64,000 nt of DNA. Origin: Hymenopus coronatus (lineage: Eukaryota > Arthropoda > Insecta > Mantodea > Hymenopodidae). Below the pieces are notes generated by a model that saw only the letters and a list, made by a program, of their open reading frames with translations, searched no databases and had not been told where the DNA came from. Below are positions 11,201-26,200 of the stretch, piece by piece (position 1 is the stretch's first letter; the number at the start of each line of letters is the position of its first letter). Where the stretch lies: contig CM060893.1 in the NCBI GenBank assembly GCA_030762935.1, positions 6,802,001 to 6,866,000 of the forward strand. Direction: 5' to 3'. Position numbers and translations under genes: made by a program.

Positions 11201-14200
11201 GATTCTAATAGTAAGCCTCCTTTATGCTTCACATTTAAACCTTACGTAATCATTGTTTTCACGGATCTCATTAGAACTTGGCTTTTTTGGATCCTTTAAA
11301 ATTAGTTTTAAACACCAAAAATAGCCTCTAAATTTATAAAAATTAGTGGATACAGTCTTAAGCACCTTGAAGCCATATTTCTTCTGGAATATTTTATGGT
11401 CTATCTTATATTTAGAGTTGTGTATATCTTTTGTTCATTAATGTCACCATAAAAGTTTTATAAATGTTCATGAACGCACTTTAATTTATACAGTCAAATA
11501 TACACATATGTTTTTAAATAAGTACCATTTTGACATGTAAAAAAACCAAAAAAAAAACCAAGTAAACTTTTGATAAGTTTATTTTTACATGAAATACCAC
11601 AATTTTATCTACTTTTCCACATAATTGTCACCATCGTTAAGGTAATTAAATTGAACAACAAGCTTTTGTATTCTGTTGTCATAGAAGGTTGCTGCCTGAC
11701 TTGACTGGTATTCTAAGATAACTGTTTTGAGGCTATTAATTTTTTTTTTTTAGTTTAATGTCCTTTAACCTGGTTGGTCATATTGGCCAATGAATGAAAT
11801 TGGAGAAATGATACTCAAATGATCTCGGAGCCCATGGAGCTTAAATTTACTCAACATTCGTCCTCTCAGGATAAGGGAAAACCCTGAAAAAAACTTATCC
11901 GTGTAACTCACCCTAAGCGAGATTCGAACCCACGACCTTTAGAATGTGAAGCAGACACACTACCACCACACTACCTAGGCGGGAAGAGGCTATTATCATC
12001 ATTTTGGGGCTGAATTCTAACACTTCTTGAGACTTGAGAAAACGCCTCTGATAAAAGAGATCGTGAAGCATCTGTTCTCTTTCACCTTTGCATCAACTTT
12101 CTACACCAAATTGTCGGTGATCACTAAGGGTCGCTGATTTCATGCCTCATCATGAATATTTGTTTGGCCATCTTTGAAAGTTCATTATCTTTTATCATTC
12201 TAGCACATTCATATTCAAGTACAAGGGCTTTATAAATCCGTTTTAATCTTTTAAAATGAAATTAGAGGATTTGAGAGTCACATATCAGTCATGGTGAATT
12301 GGGCTTTTCAATAAAAAATTCTGATGTGTTCCATTCACATGACTTTTTATAGCTACTCTACAAACAAACTTCTCGCAAAAGATAATTATTTTTCAACACC
12401 ACGCTAATTGAGATAAACATTAGCAGAATTTTATTACTTAGTTTCTTATGAGTAGACTGGAACTAAGGGCTAGTAAAAAGTTTTAAAAGCAGTTGTTATG
12501 AGATTGTCATTGCAAATCACTTCTTTGCTTGGCCAGGAGTAGAACAAAACAAAACGGACACTCCCATCTGATAAAAGTAGAAGTACAACTGAAACTAATA
12601 ACAAGGAATACCTCGAAAACGGTAAGCTCCATGAAAAAAAAGTAAATGACATAACTTATGTTTTTTAACAAGATCTAAATTTATAGTATAGTAAGTTTTT
12701 GTCTATCTCTTACGGTTTACTAGTTATGCCAATAAAGCAAAATTCATTCAGAATAAAGTAGTCTTCAGAGACTATTCCCAGGAAATTCAAGATATACATT
12801 TCATTTGTCAGGCAAATATCTTTAATATACAATATTTTAATCAAAATCAGCCATTTTTAAGAAAATATAATTTTTTGAAAAAAGTTTCATGTAAAGGGTG
12901 GTTTGCGGAGGGGGGGGGGGATTTTCCTCAAAATCTTTGTGTCGTAACCTTGGAAGATACTAAACCTAAATACCAAGTTTGGTTTTTAACAGACTTTTCG
13001 TTTTTGAGGTATGCTGCCCTCAGACACACACATGGATATTTTTCTAAAAATGCTTTTTTGGATACAGGGGGACCCAAAATATGTATTTCCGGAGAAATCT
13101 CGGTATCAAATTTTTGGGTGCATCACAGTACCTTCTCTATAAACTATGTAGAGTAGAGAAAGTAAGAAACCATCACCCACTTGCACCCACACACACACAT
13201 ACTTTTTTTTAAGCTTAATGTCCTTTAACCTGGTTCTTTTATATTTGTTTAGATAACAGACAGTCTGATTTGGTCAATTATGACAATTTACAGATATTTT
13301 CCATTTTTGCCCTTCAGCTTTCTTTTGTTTTGGGACATGTTTTCCAGCAGCTAATGATTTAAAGGTGTCTTACCTTGATGGGAGGTTTCCTTGTTATATG
13401 AGAGACTAGAAAATTCATTGCAATATCCTCGCAGTTCATGTACTCATCCACTTTGTCTCGTACAGCTTGTGGCAGCCAATACGAGTACAGGTATGAGTAG
13501 TATTTGTGGTAGAATGCAGCACCTGTCAACCAGTACTATATTAGTTCAGCAACTGGAATTTCCTTTCACCATAAAGTTGTCACATTTGAATTCATTGCTA
13601 AAAATACCTTATACAAATTTCTGGTAAAGCTCTACATAAATTGCAGCTTCATAGAAACATGACTTTCTCTAACAACTGTTCTAAAGCTTATTTTTACTTT
13701 CTCCGCACATACTATGTACATAGTGTATAGAGAGATATTACATTTCACCTAAAAATCTAATACAGAGATACACATTTTAGGGTTCTCCGTATCCAAAAAA
13801 AGTAGTTTTAGAAAAAGGTTAGTATATATGTGTATGTCTGTGAACACGATAACTCAAAAACGAAAAGTTGGTAAAATACCAAACTTGGTATTTAAGTTAG
13901 TATCTTCCAGGGATGCAAACGAAGATCTTGAGAAAAGTCCCCCCACCCCAAACTACTGTTTACATAGAAAAAATTTAGAAAATTTTGATTTCCTCAAAAA
14001 TGGCTTTAATGATTTCGATTAAAATACCTTATATCAAAGATATTTATTTATATGGCAAATAAAATGTACATCTTGAATTTTCTGGAAATAGCCTCTAAAA
14101 AGCTCTTTATTCTGAATGAATTTTGTGTAACTGGTAAACCATAAGATATAAACACTTACTACACAGAAAATGTAGATGTCATATGTTTTTTTTGTGGAAT

Positions 14201-17200
14201 AGACCGTTTCTGAGATATTCCTTGTTATTTGTTTTAGATTCAAAATACTTGAACTTTTCTCACACAGAAAGTTGTAAACCTCTCGCTGGCCCTGCATAGA
14301 AACAGATTTCAACAACATGGCAACCAGCTTTTAAAATTTTTATTTGGTTTTTAATTTTTTAAAATATTAAAGAGACTTCTCATCCATATAATGCACATTA
14401 TACAGTAGACTGAAGGTATTACTAAACATTAAAAAAGATTAAGCTCTCTATGTCATTTAGCACTCATTTTATTACTAATAATTTAAAACCCTGTATTCTG
14501 CTCTAAAATTGCTTGGCACTTTTCAGTCAGCATTTTGCGTTTCGGGACTGGCACTAAAAGGGTTAGGGGCCTTGGCAACAAGAGGATTAATATAACCCAT
14601 CGGACCATCGGTAAAAAAATCTGATGTGTTCCATTCATATGACTTTCTCTACATCTCTGCAAAAACATTATTACTTCATGCTAATCAAATATAGCAGAAA
14701 TAGTCTTATTACTTGCTTCCTTGTAAGTAGAAGCGAAATAAGGGAGTACCATAGGTTAAAGTGATAGTCAAAAGCTGGTTGCTATGTGACTGAAGTTCCT
14801 TTGTATGTATGGACAGGAATTGACAAATTCCTGTGTGAGAAAAGCATGTTTTTCTAAGCTGAAACTAAAAACAAGGAATATCTTAAAAATAATCAACTCC
14901 ACGCAAAAAATGTGTTTAACGTAAATTGTGTGTTTTTATGTGCTCTACATTTTCTGTATTGTAAGTTTTTGTCCATCTCTTGCGGTTTAGCGTAAAATTC
15001 ATCCAGAATAAAGAAGTCTTCAGAGGCTATTCCCAGAAATTTCAAGATATACATTTTATTTGTCAAGTAAATATCTTAAATATACAAAATTTTAATCAAA
15101 ATCGTTAAGAGCCATTTTTAAGAAAATAAAAATTTTCGAAAAAAGTTCCATATAAAGGGTAGTTTGGGATGGAGGGATTTTTCTCAAAATCATCGTGTCG
15201 CATCCTTGGAAGATACCAAACTTAAATACCAAGTTTGGTTTTTAACGGTCTTTTCGTTTTTGAATTATGCTACAGACAGACGACACACAGACGTTTTTCT
15301 AAAAATGCTTTTTTTTTTGGATTCAGGCAGTCTCAAGATATATATTTCTGTTGAAATCTTGGTATTGAATTTTTGGGTGCAATACAATACCTCCTCTAAT
15401 CACTATGTATATAGTACATATAGAGAAAGTAAAAATTTTAAGTTATTCAAATGCACAATAATTCACAAAATGGATGGAATGGAAAGGGGAGAACAGAAAT
15501 GCCAGTAATCTGCTATGAAACATGCAACTAAACCTATGGCTTTCTGTTAGACCATGGCTCTCAATACAACCAGCAGTGCGAAAGGAAATTCTCTAATAGT
15601 CTCAGAGAGAAGTATTTTTTCAATGAGAATGCTCAGTCTTAAGAGCTGGTGTGGTCTAGGGGTAACATGCTAGCATCTGGTTCCCAAGGTTGCGGGTTCA
15701 AACCCAGCAGAAGGCAATGAATTTTTTCGGAGTAAAAATTCTTAGCATGGCTTTCTTTAGAAGGGAAGTAAAGTATTTGGCCCCATGTGGTAGATTTATG
15801 GCACATAAAACTCTCAAGTGTGATAGAGAAGCCTCTGTGCAAAATGTCGCCCTCCATGGTGTAATGGTTACCTTGTTAACTTCATGTACCCAAGGTTGCG
15901 GATTCAAACCCGTGCGGAGGACAATGGATTTTTTTGGGTGTAAAATTCCTCAGAGTGGCTTCCTTCGGAAGGGAAGTAAAGCCGTTGGTCCTGTATCGTA
16001 GATTTACGGCACGTAAAAGAACCTGAAGCCTGATAGAGAGGCCTCTGAGCAAAATTAAGCGGTCTTTCACGCCCAATATAGAATGGAACGCTGAGAAGCA
16101 CAGCAGTTAAAGAGCGTCCATAAATAACACGCCACTTACATTTCCATTTTCTGTGCAAAATTAAGCGGTTCTTTCCTACCTAATATAGAATAGGAAGCTA
16201 GAACTGCTGCAGTTAAAGAGCATCTATAAATAAAGCTCAATTTCAATATTGGTTTTTTAACACACAACTTTACGGCACAAAATAAAATGCACAAAAACTG
16301 CCATATACATCATGAACTTGACAGCACTCTTTTGTCTTTACCATTGTAGGACACATTCCTCACACATAGATGAAGAAATTATGTTATATGAGCATGGGTC
16401 TGGAAATGCTTTGTTACCATGTTCCAACTCATTAATCATGGGAAACACACAAGAATAGAACATGCCAGCATACCAGATGTAACTCTTTCTCACCAGAGAT
16501 GTTCAATGTATCCTCCGTGAGCATTGACCTGCTGTCATAGTGAATCCCAGAGCGCTGTTGAATCTCTGGAGTACTGCGTATGGTTTTGTGGCCTTTCATA
16601 ATACGAATGGTCTGAAAAGTTTCCGACCTCAACACGAAGATGGCAGCACTCATAAATAAAAGCTGGTGAATTTCATTATTCATCTGTTGACAATTACTCA
16701 CCAAAGTTTCAGCCATTTTGGATGCTCAGTTGTTATGTAAGTCGTTTGAGTGAGGTGATGTGAGTGTTTTTATGAAAATGGACAAAATCGAGCATCGAGC
16801 TGTCATTAAATATTTGTTTTTGAGAGGCAATACGCCTACGCGAATCAAAGATGAGTTGGATTCTATGTATGGGGACTCTGCACCATTGTTTACCACAGTG
16901 AATTTTTTGGGCAGCTGAATTTCAACGTGGCCGTAAGAGCTTGGGAGACGATGAGCGTTCGGGACATCCAAAAACTGCAACTACTGACGAAACCATCACC
17001 AAAGTTCACCAAATGGTGCTAGATGACTGCTGAATTAAAGTGAGAGAGATAGCAGAGGCTATGAACATGTCAAAGGAACATGTTTGTCATATATTAAATC
17101 AACATTTAGACATGAGAAAGCTGTCCGCGCTTTGGGTGCCACGTTTGCTCACGTTTGACCAAAAACGTTTTCAAATTAACATTTCCAACGCTCTGTTGGC

Positions 17201-20200
17201 GCAGTAGAGGTGCAATAAATCCGAGTTTTGGTGCAGATTAATTACTGTAAATGAAACTTGGATACACCATTATATGTCCAAAACAAAAATACAGTCCAAA
17301 CAGTGGACTGTAAAGGGAGAACCGGCTCCAAAAAAGCAAAAACTGTTTTTTTGGCTGGGAAAGTAATGGCGACTGTTATTTGGGATAGTCATGGAATTAT
17401 TTTAATCTTCAAAAATGAAAAACCATTACAGGAGCATACTACGTATCATTACTTGACCAACTGAAGACAGAACTTGCAGAAAAACGGCCATATTTGCAGA
17501 AAAAGAAAATCCTGTTTCACACCTCAGCGGTTGCAACGGCGAAAATCCACAAATTACAGTTTGAACTACTTGACCACCCACCTTACTCACCAGATCTAGC
17601 CCCAAGCGACTTCTTGTTGTTCCCTCATCTGAAAATTGCGCTCGGAGGACAGAGATTTTCGTCAAATGAAGAGGCAATCACTTTCGTGAACAATTATTTT
17701 GCAGAGAAAAATGTTGAGCACTATTTGGACGGGTTACAGAGATGATCCTAATCTTAAGCAACCCTTTAGAGCAGGAAAATGTTTTTGTATGTTTATTGTT
17801 ATCATGTGTATGAAAAAATAAACAAATTAGTTAATTGTTTCATTCACAAGGAATACAGGGGGAAAAGAGTGATCAGTCAATGTTGAGGAAGTCAAGTGTT
17901 TGACACTTACCAGTGAGTACCATGGACAACTCACAGGAGTAGTTGGAGTTGTACAACCAGCCACCATAGTTGAGATCCCAGGCGTGGAATCTGCCAGGGA
18001 ACCCCACCACTCTGTCCCTGTGTTCCCTCCATACTCTGCAACACCAACGTTTCCTTTAAACTAAATATAACTCTTCAATTGTTCTCTACAAAAATTATGC
18101 TATCTTTGTTTTCCACTTTCTCTAGTACATTTATACAATGTACAAAGAGTTAGAGAAAGTATTATATTCCACTCAAAAATTTGACACCAACACTTCGCCA
18201 TAAATACATTTTAGGGTCCCCTGTGTCCAAGAAAAGTGATTTTAGAAATAGGTTGTGCGTGCATGTGTTAACTCAAAAAACGAAAAGTTGGTGCAGTACC
18301 AAACTTGATATTTAAGTTAACACAAAAATTTTCAGGAAAATCTCCCCACCCAAACAACCCTTTACAAGGAGAAAATTTCGAAAAAATGTTGATTTTCTCA
18401 AAAATGGCAGTAACGATTTTGATTAAAATACTGTAGACTAAAGATATTTACATAGCAAATAAAATGTATATTTTGAATTTTTAGGGAATAGCCTGAAGAT
18501 CCCTTCATTCTTGATGATTTTTGCATAACTTGAGATTAAATCCAGTCCAGGCCATCTAGGTGAGAGGCAAGTGGTCTAGCCACTCAGCCACAGCACGGCC
18601 TGACTAGTGGTTCCCAAACCAGTAACTACTTCAAAGAATCTTTATCTTTATCTTCAAAAAATAGAAAAGTATTTTCCAAACTCAAAGAACTGTGCTTTAA
18701 AAGTTACATAATAGAAATAATTATTATGCACTTTAAAACCCTCACACAGTAAACAAATAAAATGAAAGTCATGCCTTCAGAAATCTGATGTAAGATGTAC
18801 ACCAACCTAGAATGGATGTTTAAACACATATTGCTTACCTGAAACCAAACACAATCTCATGATGTCGCAGATGAGTGTCATCGTCAACAGACAGGACTGC
18901 TTCTGTCTCAATGGCATCATAAGGAAGGAAACGGTTGTTCAGACTGTTACGGCTTGCCTTCACAACCTACACAACAAACCTTTCTTATAGTTTATAAATT
19001 CCTGCAAATTCAGCATTTTGATTAAAAAAAAACTAGAAAAAAATGTTGATAGGTAGCATCAAACTGAAAAATTCAATTCTAATGGCCAGGATTTGAACCA
19101 CGAATCTCCCAATCTCCAGCCCGTTGCTCTGCCACTGGCTACCATGGCAACATGCCGGCATAGCACAATTATTCCCTACAAATTGACCATAATAGTTGAT
19201 GAATGCTAGGTTTAAAGCACTTGCAACATTGTAAGTCGCCATTGAGGTTGTCATCTCAAAATAGTTTGAGATCACCTTGTGGTTTACTGGGAAACATGCG
19301 AGTCAGTTGAGAAATTCAATGATATGACGGCATGTTGCCATGGTAACTCAGTGGTAGTGCAACTGACTAGAGATCGGGAGATCAGTGGTTCAAATCCTGG
19401 CTATGGTATTGAATTTTTCAGTCTGACTCTACCTATACAACTCTTGTCCCTCAGATGGCTTGTGTAAAAAAAAATTAACTTTTTGCAAAAAAATGGATTT
19501 CATTCTCTGCATTTCTCCATTTACTCTGTAACAAACTATTTTTTACTAAAGCTTATTCTTCTATCTACTTTATGCTAATCAAAATAAACATTAGAAGAAA
19601 TGGTCTTATTACTAAGTTACTTGTAAGTAGAAGGGAAATAAGGAAACACATTAAGCTGAAGTGATAGTCAAACCTTTTAAAACCTGCTTGCTATATGATT
19701 AAAATTTGTTCTCTTTTCATGGCCAGGAGTAAAACAAAAGAAATAGGATTGACAAATTTCTATTTGAGAAAAGTTCAATTATTTTAAAATTGAAATCAAT
19801 AATCAGGAATATCTTGGAAAAGGTTAACTCCACAAAAAATGTAACAGACATAAACTGTGTGTTTTAATGAGATTACATTTTTTCTGTAGTAAGTTTTTGT
19901 CTATTTCTTAGTTTTTCAGATATGCATAAGTCGTCCAGATTGAAGAGGTGTTCAAGGTTACCCCCAAAAAGTGAATGCACACTTTATATCTTTATTTTCT
20001 CTAGCCTATATGCACAATGTACATGGTGGATAGAGAAGGTATTGTATTCCACCCAAAAATTTGATACCTTGCCAGAAATACATATTGTCAGTTAAATACC
20101 AAATTTGGTATTTAAGTTCAGTATCTTCCAAGGATATAACATGAAGATTTTCAAGAAAATTGCCCACCTCCCAACTACCTTTACATGCAAAATGTTACAA

Positions 20201-23200
20201 AAGTTTTGATTTTTTTCAAAAATGGCTCTAACAATTTTTATTAAAATACTTTATGTTTTAAGATATTTTCATAATAAACAAAATGTAAATCTGAAATTTT
20301 CTGGGACTAACCTCTGAAGATCTCTTCATTCTGTGTAACAGCAAGAGATAAAACACACACACTTACTACACAAAATAATAGCTCACGTTAAAACACAAAA
20401 TTTATTTCATATACTTTTTCTGTACTGTTAACCGTTTCCATGATATTCCTTGTTACTGGTTTTAATTTACTTGAACTTTTCTCCAGCAACAAGTCAATTT
20501 TCATTTCAAACCTCTTTTGTTTTACTCCTAGCCACAGAGAGAGTGTCAAATTCAAATGCTTCACAGAGCAACCAGCTTTTAAAAGATTTTGACTATCGCT
20601 TTAGCCTAGCGTATCCCCTTATTTTCTTCTGCTTACAACGAAGCAAGTAATAAGAACAATGCTGCTAAAGGCTTGATGTCATGATGTAGATAAAAGAATA
20701 ACCTCCTGTAAGAATAGTTTGTTTACAGAACATGTAGAAAAATCTGATGTGTTCCAATCACATGACTTTCTCTACATCTCTGCAACAATTATTGTTAAAA
20801 AGCTTATGCTTCTATTTATTTCATACTAATCGAGAAAAAATTAGCAGAAATAGTCTTATTACTTGCTTCCTTGTAAGTAGAAGTGAAATAATGCAGTACC
20901 ATAGGTTAAAGCGATAGTCAAAAGCTGGTTGCTATGTGACAGACGTTCCTTTGATTGTATGGACAGGAGTTGATAAATTCCTGTATGAGAAAAGTAAGTT
21001 TTTTAAAGCTGAAACCAAAAACAAGGAATATCTCAAAAAGGATCAACTCCACTAACAAAATGTATATAACATAAATTGGTGTTTTAACGTGCTCTACATT
21101 TTTTGGGTGGTAAGTTTTTGTCCATCTCTTAAGGTTTAGCAGTAATGCAAAATTCAGTAAAATTGATCCAGAATAAACTAGTCTTAAGAGGCTATTCCCA
21201 GAAAATTCAAGATATACATTTTACTGTCTGGTAAATATCTTTAATATATGATATTTTAATCAAAATCGTTAGAGCCATTTTTAAGAAAATAACAATTTTC
21301 GAAATTTTTTCCATGTAAAGGGAAGTTTGGGGTAGGGGGATTTTTCTCAAAATCTTCATGTCGCATCCCTGGAAGATCCTAAACTTAAATACCAGGTTTA
21401 GTATTTTACCGACTTTTTGTTTTTGAGTTATCGGGTTCACAAACACACATACACACACACATGGACCTTTTTGTGAAAATGCTTTTCTTAAATATAAGGG
21501 ACCCTAAAACATATATTTCTGGTGAATTTTTGGTATCGAAATTTTGGGTGGAATGCAATACCTTCTCTATACACTATGCACATAGTGCATGTAGAGAAAG
21601 TAAAAAGTAATGATTTTTTTTTTTTTATCTTTATGCAAAAAGAACAGAATTTGAAAGTCACACATAGCAACCAGTTTTGAAGAGATTTGACTATAGCCTA
21701 TTGTATTCTTCTTTTACCTACAATGAAATATGTAAATTTGTAATCAGGATTTATTTGTAGTATGCAAAAAATCATATTTGTATTACTTACATGGACAGGT
21801 ACTCCAATATCAGGCCAGCGTAGGTCCTCTAAAGGTGGTTTTGGTGAGTTCCACACAACAATAACCTTGTTGAGATATGGCAGCCCATACAGTCTGCTTA
21901 AAGAGTTGATAAGAACCTGTCAACAAGTACATTCATTCACTTCTTACAAAATGTTTTACTCTCAAGTGCACGGACAACTATTTTAAACATATTAGTACGT
22001 AAGAACACGCCTTTGCCACATTGATATTTCAGATTGACATTTTGTTGTGAAAGTGGATTAAAAATAATAAAAATCTGATCTGTTCCATTCACATGGCTTT
22101 CTCTATGTCTCTGCAACAAATTATTCTTAAAAAGCATATGCTTCTACATACTTCATGCCAATCGAGAAAAAATTAGCAGAAATAGTCTTATTACTTGCTT
22201 CCTTGTAAGTAGAAGCGAAATAAGGGAACACCATAGGTTAATGTATGTGACTGAAGTTCCTTTGTTTGTATGGACAGGAGTTGATAAATTCTTATATGAG
22301 AAAAATATGAGTTTTTCAAACCTGAAACCAAAATAAACGAATATCGAAAAAACGATCAACTCCACAAAAAAAATGTATATTACATAAATTGTGTGTTTTA
22401 ACATGCTCTACATTTTTTGTGTGGTACGTTTTTGTCCATCTCTTATGGTTTACCAGTTATGCAAAATTCAATATAAATCATCTAGAATAAACAGATGTTT
22501 TGAGGCTATTCTCAGAAAATTCAAGATATACATTTTATTTGGCAAGTAAATATCTTAAGTATAAGAGATTTTAACCAAAATCGTTAGAGCCATTTTTAAG
22601 AAAATCAATATTTTCAAAATTTTTTCCATGTAAATGATAGTTTGGGGTGGGGGATTTTTTTTGAAAATCTTTGTGCTGTATCCTTAGAAGATACCAAACT
22701 TAAATACCAAGTTTGGTTTTTAACAGTCTTTTTGTTTTTGAGCTATGCTGCCCACAGACACACACACAGACAGACAGACAGACACACGGACATTTTTCTA
22801 AAAATGCTTTTTTTGGATTCAGGGGGTCTCAAAACATATATTTCCTGTGAAATGGAATTTTTGGGTGTATTACAATACGTTATCTATACACTATGTACAT
22901 GGTATGTGTAGAGAAAGTAAAAAGATGCAAAGTTGAAACAGTAGACATAAGCCCTTGCCAATGATCAACCACTGGTACTATACCCGGCAGTAATAATGAA
23001 TGCACATGTCGCAAGAAGCGTTTTAACTCTTTTAGTGCCAATCATGATCTAATTGTGAAGCCGTTTTCATACGCTTTAACTTTTTCCAGTGCGAAACTCT
23101 GTCTGTGAGAGAAAGGCTTTCTGGAGTGTTTCCAAACCCTATCTTCACTCCAAAACATTAAATTTGCTCCAAATTGAATTTCTCTAATCAGTGTTTCTTT

Positions 23201-26200
23201 ATCATGATTGAAACATGATGTTGTCTACCAAAGAGAAAATAAGAGCTTCAGTTTGCGATGTATTAGAAGAAAGCGAAAGATTTTGAATTTTCAAACCTTG
23301 TTGAAAAAGTTTCCGACATCGACGTAAGAGAGGAAGATATGTATTCTTGCCTCAGCGATGAAAATGCATCCGGCCCTCATACGCATGCAAATATTCGGTG
23401 TGCTTATCAAAATGGATTTACAGAGATGTAATCAGATGACGAATACAATGTGAATCAACTATTCAACTACGCAACATGTGGCGGTACTGGGTTCGTGTCC
23501 TGGATGCAGGTTTTGATTAGCAGGAATTGGTGTAGGTTTGAGTGGGCTTAGCTCAGGGTTTTTATTATCTTGGAGACTCTTTTAGGATGTGGTGAGACAC
23601 AAGTGCTTTATTAACTGAGTCCGACCTTTTTCCACAGTACAATACACGCGTGGACTTCTTAATTTTCTACTGTGACGTTACACTTTACCCGCACACGAAT
23701 ATCATAATTTATTCATTTGATGCAGTGATTTGTCTGTACTATGATCGGTCTTAAAATCACTCACTTTCGTCGCAACTAAGGGTTACACCACGCGCTCAAA
23801 TACCACATCTTGGTCGTGCGGAGGTTCTTCGTCAAGTGCCTTACACTGTCGCCTGACCAGCAGCAATCATTGTCTTGTGTCCCGTTAGTTTTCCTTGGGC
23901 AGGGCATTCTCGCCCTTTTCCCTCGGGTCAATGCATGGCAGGTAACGGATCTTGTACCCCAAGCTTGTGACTTATATGTGTTAAAAGTCTTTCTACCCTT
24001 CCCATTTTCACTCTACATTTATATTTCTCTTCTGAATAATTCTTTCTCCCGGGACAAGACATGTACTGTCTCAAACAACACAAATGCTAAACTGTACAAT
24101 AATCTATATTACATTTTTATCCTATTGTTATATGCCATTTTCATTAATAGTGGCATCATGCTTATGTGTGTGTGTTTTTGGTGACTATTTTTTCAGTTTC
24201 AAGTTACATGAATTCATTTTTTGTATTTTAAAGAATAAAACACCAGACCAAAACAGGATGTTGCTTTAGTAAAGAAATATCCATACTTTCATTTAGTTAG
24301 CCTGAACTTCTGTGTAGTGAAGTTTTGTATGCCTAATTATTCAATAATTTTTTATTTTTAATTTTAAGAGTTTTTAAGGGTTTCCTAAAAATAAAAAAAA
24401 AAAAAAGATCCATTCTGCATTCTGCTCTAAAATTGCTTGGCACTTTTCATTCAGCATTTTGCTATTCGAGCTATCACTAAAAGGGTTAAACAACAAAAAT
24501 TGAAACGTGCTAGAGTAATTTAAATTGCTATGTACGTATTTTAAGTTTCACTTACAAGGGCTATTTTTTTTTTCAAGGTCCAATCGGTTGCAAAATTAAA
24601 GCCACAGAGAAAATCAGATAAAGCTTTGTGCAGTGTCTCTAGTATGACCGTTGATCGCATCACGTTGTACATGTCAGTTGTAAGTGTGCAGTAAGCAAGA
24701 AGCATGCCTAGAACAATAGCATCGCCTGCCAAATGTAATGTGAGAGTTGACCTTGAAATTTTGAGAAACAACTCATCAACACTGATGATTTTCTCGAATC
24801 GTCTGTGGATTAAAACCTGCCAAAATACCTACACAATTTACAGTGTGAGAAAAAATACACATTTTAAAAAACTGTGACATAGTCATGAATTTTGAATTAC
24901 TGCCACCAGAGAATCAGAGAGCAGCACAATCACCACATCAGCATTAGCTTCCCAGTTGAGATTAGCTGACAGTGAGGACAAAACAATTTCTCGAAACATG
25001 GCCAAGCAAACAAAAAGTGTCTATATAAGAATTCCAATTAGTCCAGCATTGTACAATGAACTCTGCTCAGACTGAAGCTAAACATATTTACAAGCAAGAC
25101 CACACTAAATACCAGGGCGATTCAAATATAAACAGTAATTGTTGCATATTACGGAGGAAGCAGTTCAGAGCAGGTGGTGGAGTGGGGGGTTGAAGGTCAG
25201 TGTGTTAGGGAGGGGGAACTAGCTTTGTTAGTCGCTTTGCTAGGTACTGGCATCAGTACAGCCCTTCGTCTGTAATGCAACACATTATTATCAAGTTTTT
25301 AACCAAGGAAGGGGTTAAACCTTCGGAGATTTTAACTCCTTTAAGGGCACAGTTTGGGGACGCTACACTGTTGCAGAATCGAATGTTTACTTGGACCAGA
25401 CAATTTAAGGGCGGCCGAGAATTTGTCATGCTCAACGCCCAAGGTCAAGTCTCACAGATGACAACTTCCGTGCCGTTCGAGAGCATATTGAAGGTGATCG
25501 CCGCTCCACTGTCAGAAGCTTACTATTGCCAATTGTTAAGGTCTGTAAAAGCTGCCTACCAAAGCAAAAGACGTATGCCCATCAGAGATGTCATCCTTCT
25601 CCAAGACAATACTATGCCACACAGCGCCAATTTGACAATGGATACAATGGCAGAAATGCACTGAGAAACCCTTGAACACCCTCTCTACAGTCCAGATATG
25701 TCACCCTAGACTAATTTTTGTTTGCACCTATGAAAGAATTGCTTGAAGGGAAGCATTCGAAAACGAGGACATCGAGGAGCATGTGCGCAATTGGTTGACA
25801 ACACACCCTCAAACTTTTTTTGAAGAAGGAATGTTCCAGCTTCCAAAACGTTCGCAAAAATGTGTAGAGTGTGAAGGAGGCTATGTTGAGAAATGCTGAT
25901 GAAGTCACTTGTGTTTATATTGAATCACCCTCGTGTTACAATTCAACTCAAAACATTTTATAAAATTGTGACGACTATACATAACTTAGTTAAGAGGATA
26001 GGAAACCTTTAAGAAAATAAAATAAATAAACAAACTTCTCCAATCAACTCATGCCATCCTCGTGAAGTGTGATTATTTACCTGCTCCCTCTCGTACGTCA
26101 ACATGACTATGGTGAACTGCTCTCTTGGATTATTGCCTCCCAGACTCTCGGAAAACTCCTTGCCTGCACCTCCGCCTCCTCGCCCAATAGGACGGAAACC

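Noticed and set aside
16432..16716. 94-codon minus-strand gene
   Set aside because: It overlaps the untranslated 5' region of the mariner element on the other strand and resembles nothing I know.
23810..24184. 124-codon plus-strand gene inside the piggyBac-like element
   Set aside because: No family match; it starts without clear context and its end is in AT-rich low-complexity sequence.
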